DNA from: an uncultured beta proteobacterium
Lineage (GTDB): Bacteria > Pseudomonadota > Gammaproteobacteria > Burkholderiales > Burkholderiaceae_C
Length of the DNA: 19,647 bases
Assembly (NCBI GenBank): GCA_903870955.1
Contig: CAIQEX010000425.1
Coordinates: 1 to 19,647 of the forward strand
Direction: 5' to 3'
Numbering within the stretch: position 1 is the first letter of the stretch; each line of letters begins with the position of its first letter. Below, in pieces: positions 1 to 10,391 of the stretch. The notes under the pieces are model-generated. The model was not told where the DNA came from. It did not search any database and saw only the letters and a program-made list of their open reading frames with translations. Both the position numbers and the translations under genes were made by a program.

Positions 1-522
1 TGAGGTCTCCATCGTGGTGCAACTCTAGCTGGTATCTCTTCCAATTTCCATGGAATGCGCTTTTCAGCAGATGCGACCCAATTACCTTTGCGTTCGAATT
101 GAGGCGAATCTGCACGCGCTATAAGCCGCAGCGGGCGACGAATGATGCAACTTCGACGTAGTTTTTGGCGTGCTGACGGTCGCGCAAATGCTTGCCTTGT
201 TTGGCTTGGGGATCCATTTTGGGCAAATGGGCGATTTTTTTCAGCCAGTAAATTTTGCCAAATCCGGTATTAATTCACACTTTTATCAATTTGTGCGTTG
301 TTACAGATTGTTTCAAAGGGCATCCAGGCCGGATACTCAAATTGCCAAAAAGCGAAACGGTCTACGCAGCACGAAAAGCTGTATGCGGCGATTGTTTTGA
401 AGCGGAGCTGATAGTTAGGTTTGATTGCGTCGATTTCTGTGAAGTCTAAGAAAAGCGAAGATGACGAGAAATAGGCGGAGTTAGCGTTAACTGCAAAGAA
501 AACTAGGAAAAAAGCAGCAAAA
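1..522. other. A+T-rich non-coding stretch upstream of the multicopper oxidase gene
   Basis: I see no convincing gene, RNA gene or mobile element here. The stretch is visibly richer in A+T than the genes around it, and its open frames are short, overlap each other and resemble no family I recognise. It presumably holds the end of whatever lies to the left and the promoter region of the oxidase gene. I found no -35/-10 pair good enough to report, so the transcription start is open. Confidence 0.5.
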
Positions 523-556
523 ACCAAGGTTGCATGTCCGATGCATTTGTCTTGGT
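523..556 (+). promoter_or_regulatory. nested inverted repeat in the leader of the oxidase gene
   Basis: Two nested arms pair across this stretch: ACCAAG (523-528) with CTTGGT (551-556), and inside them TGCAT (531-535) with ATGCA (541-545) around a GTCCG loop. It lies about 70 bases before the GTG start of the oxidase gene. It could be an operator for a dimeric regulator or an mRNA leader hairpin. No T-run follows, so it is not an intrinsic terminator. The pairing is seen directly; any function is inference. Confidence 0.35.
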
Positions 557-590
557 GGTCATTCATTTTTATTAACTGAACGCGGTCTGT

Positions 591-612
591 TTTCAAGCAG
601 CGCGTCTTGAAA
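591..612 (+). promoter_or_regulatory. inverted repeat abutting the ribosome-binding region of the oxidase gene
   Basis: TTTCAAG (591-597) and CTTGAAA (606-612) form a perfect 7-base inverted repeat around an 8-base loop. The right arm runs straight into the purine-rich stretch at 611-620 that must act as the ribosome-binding site for the GTG at 626. Folding would place a stem right beside the initiation site, so translational control is possible. This is inferred from position only. Confidence 0.3.
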
Positions 613-625
613 GAAAGAAGTTATC

Positions 626-3600
626 GTGAGAAACAAGTTCAAACTCAGCCGCGTAGCGGCCTCGATCGCAGTCGCGATCACCGGCCTCAGTGTGTCGCAA
701 TTGACAATTGCTGGCGCAGGCTTTGCCGATGTCATCAAGCCTGATGGCGTGACATCTTTCCGCAAGGCGACTTTCTTTGCCTACAGCCCATCCGGCACCC
801 GTGATGCAGGAATTGCCGAAGATGGGTTAATTGCACCCCAAGATGGCACTGGCCGCGTGGCCAACTACACCGGCAAGGCACTGCGCAAGTTCGTTGACCC
901 GCTGCCATTGCCTGGCGCGGCCAATGCCAAGATGCTTGCCGATGGCGTCACAGAAAAATACATTCCGGTTGCCGTGAGCTCCAAGTGGGTCAATCCCCAA
1001 GGCGCGACAACCAATGACGATTACTACGAAATCGGTATCGTTGAGTACACCGAAAAGTTCCACTCTGACCTGAAAAAAGCTACCAAGCTGCGCGGCTATG
1101 TGCAGATTGACCCTGGAGCGTCCAATGGGCGTGCACCGCTGCCTGGCAGCAAGTCAGTGCCCCTGACCTACCCCGGTGGCGCACCCATCATGATTGCTGC
1201 TACCGATGCCAACGGCAAGTTGACCGGTGGCGCCAAGGTGCAGGCAAAGGCCGTGGACTATCCGCACTACCTGGGCCCGGTCATTGCAGCCGCCAAGGGC
1301 ACGCCGAACCGCCTGAAGGTACTCAACCTGTTGCCCGTCGGTCGCGCAGAATATGTCGCTGGCACCAAGCAAGAGGTTGATCCCGTCACGCAAGAACTGG
1401 TGACTGTCCCCACATTCACAGTGTCCAATCGCCATGGCGATATCTTCCTGCCAGTTGACAAGTCCATTCTGGGTGCCGGTGTCGGCCCCGATGGCCTGAC
1501 CGAATACACCCAAAACCGTGCTTCTGTGCACTTGCACGGTGGCGACACACCCTGGATCAGTGACGGCACACCCCACCAGTGGATCACGCCGGCTGGCGAA
1601 AACGATGCCTCCGATCCTCTGAGCCTGGCAGCTGCCTTCAATAGCGCCGATAGCTTGCTCGACCCCAACATGTTGTCCAGCTACATCAAGGGCGTAAGCA
1701 CCCAAAACGTGCCCGACATGAACGACCCGGGCGATGGCGCCATGACGCTGTACTACCCCAACGGCCAGTCTGCGCGTTTCATCTGGTACCACGACCACAC
1801 CTTCGGTTCGACCCGCCTGAACGTCTATGCAGGTATGGCTTCTGCCTACCTGATCACCGACCCGACCGAGACCGCGCTGATCAACGGCGGCCCTGTCGGC
1901 CCCGCCCCCCTGCCTGGCGCTGTCGACACCAGAAATACCGTAGCTGGCGTGTTGCCGCCCGCTGATCGCACGATTCCGCTGGTGATGCAAGACCGCACCT
2001 TCGTGCCGGACGACATCGCGCTGCAAGATGCACACTGGAACACCAGCGCCTGGGGCGAGCCCGGTGACTCCTGGTTCCCCCATGTGTACGAAACCGTGCA
2101 AGACCCCAACCAAGCCAACAACTGGAATGCCGTAGGCCGCTGGCACTATGGCCCATGGTTCTGGCCTGTGTTCCCGGCTCTGTACAACCTGCCAGAAGGC
2201 ACCTATTCGCCCGCAGGTTTCGAGAACTCCGTGACCACCACGCCTGAAGGCTGGCACGACACCCCCGTGATCAACGGTGTGGCCTACCCGACAATGGAAG
2301 TGGAACCCACGACTTACCGTTTCCGCTTGCTCAATGCCACCAACGACCGCATGTTGACCTTCAACCTGTTTGAAGCCAAAGACTCCGCTACGCGTGCTGA
2401 CGGCACTGTGGATGCCAACACCGTTATTGGTTCAGATGGCCTTCCCATCAAGTCTGAAATCGACATGGTGCCCGCCGGTGCTCCGCTGGCTGCCGATGCA
2501 TGTGCCGATACAGAACGTCGCCCGTCACCCATCCTTGATTCAGAGGGCAATCCCACCGGTAAGTTCTGCACCCCAGTTACCTGGCCCACCGACGGCCGTC
2601 TGGGCGGCGTGCCCAACCCCGCTGGTGTTGGCCCGACGATCTATCAGGTCGCCAACGAAGCTGGCTGGTTGCCCAAGATTGCAACCTACGAACCCACCCC
2701 CATCAACTACATTCAGGACAAGGGCCGTATCGTCGTTTTGAACGTTGATTTGGGCAACTCCGGTTTGTTGATTGCACCGGCTGAGCGTGCCGACGTCGTG
2801 ATCGACTTCTCCGCCTACGCTGGCAAGACCCTGTTGGTGTACAACGATTCTGGCGCTCCCGTGCCAGCTGGCGACCCCCGCAACGACCTGTTCACCGGCG
2901 TGGGTGACCAGTCTGGCCAGGGTGGTGCAGAAGATACCAAGCCAGGTTACGGCCCCAACACCCGCACCATGATGCAAATCAAGGTGAAAGCGGCATCGGC
3001 TTCTACACCCGTGGTGAACTTCGACCCTGCAGCTTTGGACACAGCCGTGCAGACCGCGTACTTCTCTGACGAAGAGCGTCGTCCCGTCGTGGCGCAGGAT
3101 GTGTATTCTGGCTTCGACCAAAGCTGGGCTGGCATGAAGCCGGTCGATATGTATGGCGACATTTACCTCGGTTCACTGAAGAACCCGACGTTCGTGTTCA
3201 CCCCTGGTACACCTAGCAACGGCATTGCCAGCGTCTTGCTGCAAAAGGATGCCAATGGCGTGGTGACGAGTGGCGGTTCTGGTTACGTCCACGCACCGAG
3301 CGTGACGATTGCACCACCTGCTCTCGCTACGGGCGCTGCTGCTACTGCCGTTGCCACGATGAAGGTTGACAAGCTCACCATCACGAACCCAGGCAAGGGC
3401 TACACCGCCGCTCCGTTGATGAGCTTCTCCGGTGGTGGTGGCAATGGCTTGATGGCCAATGCGTTCCTGAGCGTGGATCCCAACTCGGCAATCATTACGG
3501 CTGGTGGCTCTGGCTACTTCGGTGGCGGCAGTGGCCAACTGAAGATCAGCTTCACACCGCAGCCTGCCGCAACGGTCAATGCACCGGCTGGCGGAACCCT

Positions 3601-6600
3601 GCCCACTGGCTTTGCCACCGTCACCAACGGTAAGGTGACTGGCATCACGATCCAGACCCCTGGTTCTGGCTATACCGCCATTCCGCTGATCACCATCCTC
3701 AACAAGGATTACACCACCGGCGGCCTCGTTGCAGGCAGTGGTGCCAAGGCCAAGGTCACCGGTGTGGTGAGCTCTATCGTCCTGTACGGTACCGACAACA
3801 CGTCTGCAGCCATGAACGCGATGACCTCGGGCGGTGGTGGCTACACCGACCTGACCCCAGGCACGTTCATTGTCAACATGCGCGGTGGCTTGTCTACCGA
3901 TCCAGCAGTCGTTACGGTCAACTCCGTCGCGGTCGCCACCGGCAAGGTGTCTGATGTGACCCTGACCCACCCGGGCTCTGGTTACACGGTGCACGAGAAT
4001 CCCGCCGTCACCTTTACGGGAGACGGAGTTGGGGCTTTCGCAACTGCAAATCCCGCAGCCGACACTGCCGCCAAGGCCAGCTACCAGGTCAAGACCAAGA
4101 CCATCCAGGAATTGTTCGACCCAACCTATGGCCGCCTGAATGCGACCATGGGCGTGGAACTGCCGTTCACCAGCGCGCTGACACAAACCACTCTGCCGCT
4201 GGGCTATGTGGATGAAACCACCGAAGAGTTTGCCGATGGCGAAACACAGATCTGGAAGATCACCCACAACGGTGTGGACTCGCACCCTGTGCACTTCCAC
4301 CTGTTGAACGTGCAGGTGATCAACCGCGTGGGCTGGGATGGCTTCATCCAGCCGATCGAACCCAAGGAAATGGGTTGGAAAGAGACCGTCATGATGAGCC
4401 CGCTGGAAGACATTATCGTCGCCGTGCGTGCCAAGAAGCCGGTATTGCCAGGCTTTGGCGTGCCCCTGAGCAGCCGTCTGATGGATCCGACACAGCCTGA
4501 AGGCTCACCGTTTGGCTTCACGCAGATCGACCCGCTCACCGGTAATCCGAAGGTCGTGACCAACGCCCTGAAGGAATTCGGATGGGAATACGTGTGGCAT
4601 TGCCACATTCTGGGCCACGAAGAAAACGACTTCATGCGTCCGATCAAGTTCAACGCCAACGAAATGCTCCCTGGTGCGCCGCTGAACGTCGTTGCAGGAC
4701 CTACCACAGCCGGACCTGTGACATTGACCTGGTCCGACAACTCGGCTACTGAGTACAAGTTCGAAATCCAGCGTGCGGATGCAACCGTTTCTATCGATCC
4801 GGATGTCAATGGCAACCTGCCTGCACCCGTGGTTGGAGCGTTTACAAAGGTTGGTGATGCACTGGCCAATGCAACCGAATACCACGATTTGTCGGCCGAA
4901 GCACGTCGAGCAGCTGTGAATGGCACGCCGGGTCAGGCTTACGCTTACAAGGTTGTCGCGATTGGCGCCGCAGGTCCCAACCCATCCGCTCCGGCCGTGA
5001 CTCCGGTGAATATTGCACCTGCTTTGGCCCCCACAGGGCTGACGGTGACAGGTACTTCCGGCACGCAAGTGGCGCTGTCTTGGGTCGACAACGCGAACAA
5101 TGAAGCAGGATTCCTGATTCAGACCAGCCTCGACAACGGCGCAACCTGGACGTCGATAGACCCAACCACCCAGATTGCTACAGGTGTATTGGTCAATCTG
5201 CCGAAAGACACGACCACCTATGTGAAAACGGGATTGGCCCCCAACACACCAGTGTCGTATCGTGTGGCTGCTGGTAATGTCGTGGGACAGACCGCCTTCA
5301 CCAATGTTGTCTCTACCGTGACCAACAGTGCTCCGACAGTCAGTAGCTTGACTGCAGCCGCTGTCACCGACAGCAGCGTCTCGCTGACCTGGTCGCTGAC
5401 ACAGTTGGCCAACCTCGAGAACCAGGGCGTCACAGGTTATGTGATTACCCGCACTGGCGCACTGGGTGGGACGGCAACGTTCCAGGTGGCAGGCAATGCG
5501 CAAACGTTGACCTGGACTGACAGCACAGCTGTGCAGCAAACTACTTACGCCTACACGGTGTATGCAGTGAATGCAGCTGGCTTGGCTCCGGTGAATGGCG
5601 CATCTGCTAGCTCCAACGCGGTGACTACGCCTTATGCAGCGGTTGGTACGCTGGCTCCGATCAGCGCCGCCGCAAGTGCAGCCGGTATAACACCCACGAC
5701 CGTGACCGTGACCTGGTCCGCAGCGTCGCCAGCCACCCAGTACGTGTTGGAACGTAGCGTCAATGGCGGAGCCTATGCAACGCTGGCTACGGTCGCTACC
5801 CCACCTGTGGGCGGCTATGTTGACAGCGCTGTGTTACCACTCACCAACTACAGCTACCGTGTGACTGCCACCAACGGCAACAGCGCGACATCCTCGGTTA
5901 AAACCGTAAATGTCACGACGAATTCCGTCCTCTTGGTGTTGGCTCCCTCCGGCCTGACTTCCACGGTTCCCAACCTGACCTTGGGTACCGCTACGTTGAC
6001 CTGGACTGACCAAGCTTCCAACGAGACTGGTTTTGTGGTGGAGAGCTCGGTTGACGGTGGAACGACCTGGACGCAAGTGGGTGCGCAAGTGGCTCCACGT
6101 ACAGGCTCCACGGGTCAGACACGCAATGCCAATGTGACGGTTACGGCAGCTGCACAGCAGTTCCGTGTCCGCGCTTTGAACCTCGCAGCGGGTGTCACAA
6201 CCTACTCGGCTTCGTCTAATGTGGTGACGTTGAGTAACGTACTGGCTACCCCCGGTACACCGACCGCGGTGATTAATAGTGCAACTCAGGTCGCTCTGAG
6301 CTGGGCTGACACCTCGACCAACGAGACCAGTTTCCAGGTCTGGCGTTCGGTTAACGGTGGTACATCAGCGTCTGTCGGCTCAGTAACCCGCAATGCAACC
6401 CTGGGTACGGCAACGGGTGGTGCGGTGACCTATAACGACAACACGGTGGTTGTGGGCAATACCTACGTCTACTCGGTGGTTGCGGTTAACGGCAACAAGT
6501 CATCGACAGCGTCCGGCACGGTCAGCGTATCGATTGTGGCTCCAGCTGCACCAGCGGCTCTGGCTCAACCGGCCGTTGCAATCGTCTCCGGCACCCGTGC

Positions 6601-6835
6601 CAACGTGACCTTGACATGGCCTGCAGCGCCAGCCGGTGTTACCTACTCCGTCCAGCGCGTCACGCCAACAGCTTTGGGTGGCGGCACGAGGACCTTGGTG
6701 ACCAACTCGACGGCTACGACGTTTACCGACCTCAATGTAACTCGCAGCGCTACGGCACAGTACACGTACCAGATCCGCACGAATAAAGGGCCCCTGAGCT
6801 CTGCATGGGTGTCTACACTGGTTACTGTGAACTAA
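626..6835 (+). CDS. mofA: giant exported MofA-like multicopper oxidase with fibronectin type III tail
   Basis: 2069-residue secreted multicopper oxidase. The GTG start is forced by an in-frame TGA at 608-610. Residues 1 to about 35 form a Sec signal peptide with a basic start, a hydrophobic core and an Ala-rich end. All four copper motifs are present: HLH (302-304), HDH (389-391), HPVHFH (1220-1225) and HCHILGH (1325-1331). These supply type 1 ligands H1220, C1326 and H1331 and the eight His of the trinuclear cluster. The axial position (C+10) is Phe1336. The second cupredoxin-like domain covers roughly 445-800. Residues about 865-1150 hold six G-x-G-Y repeats between domains two and three. 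From 1351 to the end come about seven fibronectin type III-like repeats. MofA of Leptothrix discophora, a putative Mn(II) oxidase, is the closest relative I can name. It is shorter, about 1660 residues from memory. Substrate is inferred; a laccase or Fe(II)-oxidase role is possible. Confidence 0.85.
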   Translation: MRNKFKLSRVAASIAVAITGLSVSQLTIAGAGFADVIKPDGVTSFRKATFFAYSPSGTRDAGIAEDGLIAPQDGTGRVANYTGKALRKFVDPLPLPGAANAKMLADGVTEKYIPVAVSSKWVNPQGATTNDDYYEIGIVEYTEKFHSDLKKATKLRGYVQIDPGASNGRAPLPGSKSVPLTYPGGAPIMIAATDANGKLTGGAKVQAKAVDYPHYLGPVIAAAKGTPNRLKVLNLLPVGRAEYVAGTKQEVDPVTQELVTVPTFTVSNRHGDIFLPVDKSILGAGVGPDGLTEYTQNRASVHLHGGDTPWISDGTPHQWITPAGENDASDPLSLAAAFNSADSLLDPNMLSSYIKGVSTQNVPDMNDPGDGAMTLYYPNGQSARFIWYHDHTFGSTRLNVYAGMASAYLITDPTETALINGGPVGPAPLPGAVDTRNTVAGVLPPADRTIPLVMQDRTFVPDDIALQDAHWNTSAWGEPGDSWFPHVYETVQDPNQANNWNAVGRWHYGPWFWPVFPALYNLPEGTYSPAGFENSVTTTPEGWHDTPVINGVAYPTMEVEPTTYRFRLLNATNDRMLTFNLFEAKDSATRADGTVDANTVIGSDGLPIKSEIDMVPAGAPLAADACADTERRPSPILDSEGNPTGKFCTPVTWPTDGRLGGVPNPAGVGPTIYQVANEAGWLPKIATYEPTPINYIQDKGRIVVLNVDLGNSGLLIAPAERADVVIDFSAYAGKTLLVYNDSGAPVPAGDPRNDLFTGVGDQSGQGGAEDTKPGYGPNTRTMMQIKVKAASASTPVVNFDPAALDTAVQTAYFSDEERRPVVAQDVYSGFDQSWAGMKPVDMYGDIYLGSLKNPTFVFTPGTPSNGIASVLLQKDANGVVTSGGSGYVHAPSVTIAPPALATGAAATAVATMKVDKLTITNPGKGYTAAPLMSFSGGGGNGLMANAFLSVDPNSAIITAGGSGYFGGGSGQLKISFTPQPAATVNAPAGGTLPTGFATVTNGKVTGITIQTPGSGYTAIPLITILNKDYTTGGLVAGSGAKAKVTGVVSSIVLYGTDNTSAAMNAMTSGGGGYTDLTPGTFIVNMRGGLSTDPAVVTVNSVAVATGKVSDVTLTHPGSGYTVHENPAVTFTGDGVGAFATANPAADTAAKASYQVKTKTIQELFDPTYGRLNATMGVELPFTSALTQTTLPLGYVDETTEEFADGETQIWKITHNGVDSHPVHFHLLNVQVINRVGWDGFIQPIEPKEMGWKETVMMSPLEDIIVAVRAKKPVLPGFGVPLSSRLMDPTQPEGSPFGFTQIDPLTGNPKVVTNALKEFGWEYVWHCHILGHEENDFMRPIKFNANEMLPGAPLNVVAGPTTAGPVTLTWSDNSATEYKFEIQRADATVSIDPDVNGNLPAPVVGAFTKVGDALANATEYHDLSAEARRAAVNGTPGQAYAYKVVAIGAAGPNPSAPAVTPVNIAPALAPTGLTVTGTSGTQVALSWVDNANNEAGFLIQTSLDNGATWTSIDPTTQIATGVLVNLPKDTTTYVKTGLAPNTPVSYRVAAGNVVGQTAFTNVVSTVTNSAPTVSSLTAAAVTDSSVSLTWSLTQLANLENQGVTGYVITRTGALGGTATFQVAGNAQTLTWTDSTAVQQTTYAYTVYAVNAAGLAPVNGASASSNAVTTPYAAVGTLAPISAAASAAGITPTTVTVTWSAASPATQYVLERSVNGGAYATLATVATPPVGGYVDSAVLPLTNYSYRVTATNGNSATSSVKTVNVTTNSVLLVLAPSGLTSTVPNLTLGTATLTWTDQASNETGFVVESSVDGGTTWTQVGAQVAPRTGSTGQTRNANVTVTAAAQQFRVRALNLAAGVTTYSASSNVVTLSNVLATPGTPTAVINSATQVALSWADTSTNETSFQVWRSVNGGTSASVGSVTRNATLGTATGGAVTYNDNTVVVGNTYVYSVVAVNGNKSSTASGTVSVSIVAPAAPAALAQPAVAIVSGTRANVTLTWPAAPAGVTYSVQRVTPTALGGGTRTLVTNSTATTFTDLNVTRSATAQYTYQIRTNKGPLSSAWVSTLVTVN

Positions 6836-6855
6836 AGTCAAACGACCGACTACTC

Positions 6856-6861
6856 AAGGAG
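6856..6861 (+). promoter_or_regulatory. Shine-Dalgarno site of the FKBP gene
   Basis: AAGGAG ends eight bases before the GTG at 6870. It is a much stronger site than the plain purine run ahead of the oxidase gene and decides the GTG start of the second gene. The stronger site suggests the foldase may be translated more efficiently than the oxidase, which is inference. Confidence 0.75.
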
Positions 6862-6869
6862 ATTGAATC

Positions 6870-7565
6870 GTGAAATCAAGCAGAGCCCTTTGCCTTCTCG
6901 GGCTCAGCTTCTGGGTGGTGCAGGCGGTCGCTCAGACCCCTGCACCGCGCTTGAAGGCTGGCAAGGAGCAGATCAGTTACGCCACCGGCGTCATGGCGGT
7001 GCGTAACTTCACCAAGAACGATGTAGCGTTTGACATCGAACTCATGATCCAGGGTATGCGCGATGCGCAGGCTGGAAAAGAGATGCTGATGAATGACCGT
7101 GAAATTCGTTCGGCGATGCAAGGACTACAGGTTGAGTTGCGGCGCTCCATGGCCACCAGCCTGCATGAACTGTCGGACAAGAACCGCAAGCGCGGCGCCG
7201 AGTTTCTGGCGGCCTACAAGGCCAAGCCCGATGTCAAGGCGATGAGCAACGGTGTTCTGTACCGTGTGGTGAAGGCCGGCGACGGCCCCAAGCCCCAGGA
7301 ACTGGACACTGTGGTGACCCGCTACCGTGGAACGAGTATTGATGGTGTAGAGTTTGATGCGACGCTGGAAGGCAAGACTTCTACCCTGCGGGTGAACCAG
7401 GTCATCATGGGTTGGCGCGAAGCGCTAAAACAGATGCCCGTGGGTTCCAAGTGGGAATTGGTAGTGCCCTCAGCACTGGCCTATGGCGAACGTGGAGTCG
7501 GTGAAGTAATCGGCCCCAACGAAGTCCTGGTGTTTGACGTTGAACTGCTGGAAATCAAGAAATAA
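6870..7565 (+). CDS. exported FKBP-type peptidyl-prolyl cis-trans isomerase (MofB-like)
   Basis: 231-residue FKBP/Mip-type prolyl isomerase that speeds cis-trans isomerisation of X-Pro bonds in exported proteins. Residues 1 to about 21 are a signal peptide ending in AVA-Q, so it acts in the periplasm. Residues about 30-110 resemble the helical FKBP_N dimerisation region of Mip/FkpA proteins. The FKBP core runs from 129 to the end, with the pocket residues visible: Tyr in RYRG, FD in VEFD, VIxGW, AYGERG and the closing VFDVELL strand. The position matching Phe46 of FKBP12 appears to be Leu. It starts 34 bases after the oxidase gene, with no terminator between them and one behind it, so the two are probably co-transcribed. 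In Leptothrix discophora the gene after mofA (mofB) is also described as an FKBP-type isomerase. That suggests a dedicated folding helper for the Pro-rich oxidase, which is inference; general periplasmic folding is the alternative. Confidence 0.88.
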   Translation: MKSSRALCLLGLSFWVVQAVAQTPAPRLKAGKEQISYATGVMAVRNFTKNDVAFDIELMIQGMRDAQAGKEMLMNDREIRSAMQGLQVELRRSMATSLHELSDKNRKRGAEFLAAYKAKPDVKAMSNGVLYRVVKAGDGPKPQELDTVVTRYRGTSIDGVEFDATLEGKTSTLRVNQVIMGWREALKQMPVGSKWELVVPSALAYGERGVGEVIGPNEVLVFDVELLEIKK

Positions 7566-7581
7566 ATCTCACTAAGGCATA

Positions 7582-7642
7582 CCGGCGTATGGTGGTCTGC
7601 AGCCTATTGGCTGCTTCCATCATCACGCCGGTTTTTGCTTTT
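7582..7642 (+). terminator. intrinsic terminator of the oxidase/FKBP unit
   Basis: A long stem forms between 7582-7595 (CCGGCGTATGGTGG) and 7617-7631, with one bulge and a G-T pair. An inner perfect stem pairs GCAGCC (7599-7604) with GGCTGC (7609-7614) around a TATT loop. TTTTT (7632-7636) and a second TTTT (7639-7642) follow at once. This is a textbook rho-independent terminator for rightward transcription, placed 17 bases after the FKBP stop codon. It separates the unit from the converging gyrB transcript. Confidence 0.85.
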
Positions 7643-7683
7643 ATGTTTGTCTCGCCCATGGATTGGGCGAGGGACATAAATCT

Positions 7684-10302
<2,619 letters not shown>

Positions 10303-10339
10303 TCACTTTTCTCACAAAATCTCAAACTCTGGAATGACC

Positions 10340-10362
10340 AAACCCCCGCAGCGCGGGGGTTT
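10340..10362 (-). terminator. perfect hairpin between dnaN and gyrB
   Basis: AAACCCCCGC (10340-10349) and GCGGGGGTTT (10353-10362) form a perfect 10-base stem with a 3-base AGC loop. On the transcribed (leftward) strand the stem ends in TTT, followed by GGTCATT, so the U-run is short. It could terminate or attenuate dnaN transcripts before gyrB. It could also be an mRNA stability element that lets gyrB be expressed from its own promoter. The structure is certain; its efficiency is unknown. Confidence 0.6.
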
Positions 10363-10391
10363 GTGTCGGTTCATGCCGGGTGCCTGGACAC

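Noticed and set aside
270..566. Minus-strand open frame of 98 codons from an ATG at 566, with one hydrophobic stretch, ahead of the oxidase gene
   Set aside because: No ribosome-binding site, no recognisable family, and it lies in A+T-rich DNA where a Phe/Leu-rich frame arises by chance.
1154..2257. Long open frame of 367 codons on the minus strand inside the oxidase gene
   Set aside because: It is antisense to sequence encoding the copper motifs. It reads as a codon-bias shadow with no family resemblance, as do the other antisense frames in this gene.
7651..7671. Perfect 8-base hairpin CTCGCCCA/TGGGCGAG just after the gyrB stop, considered as the gyrB terminator
   Set aside because: Downstream on the gyrB strand the sequence is A-rich rather than T-rich, so it lacks the U-run of an intrinsic terminator. 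It may still stabilise the gyrB 3' end.
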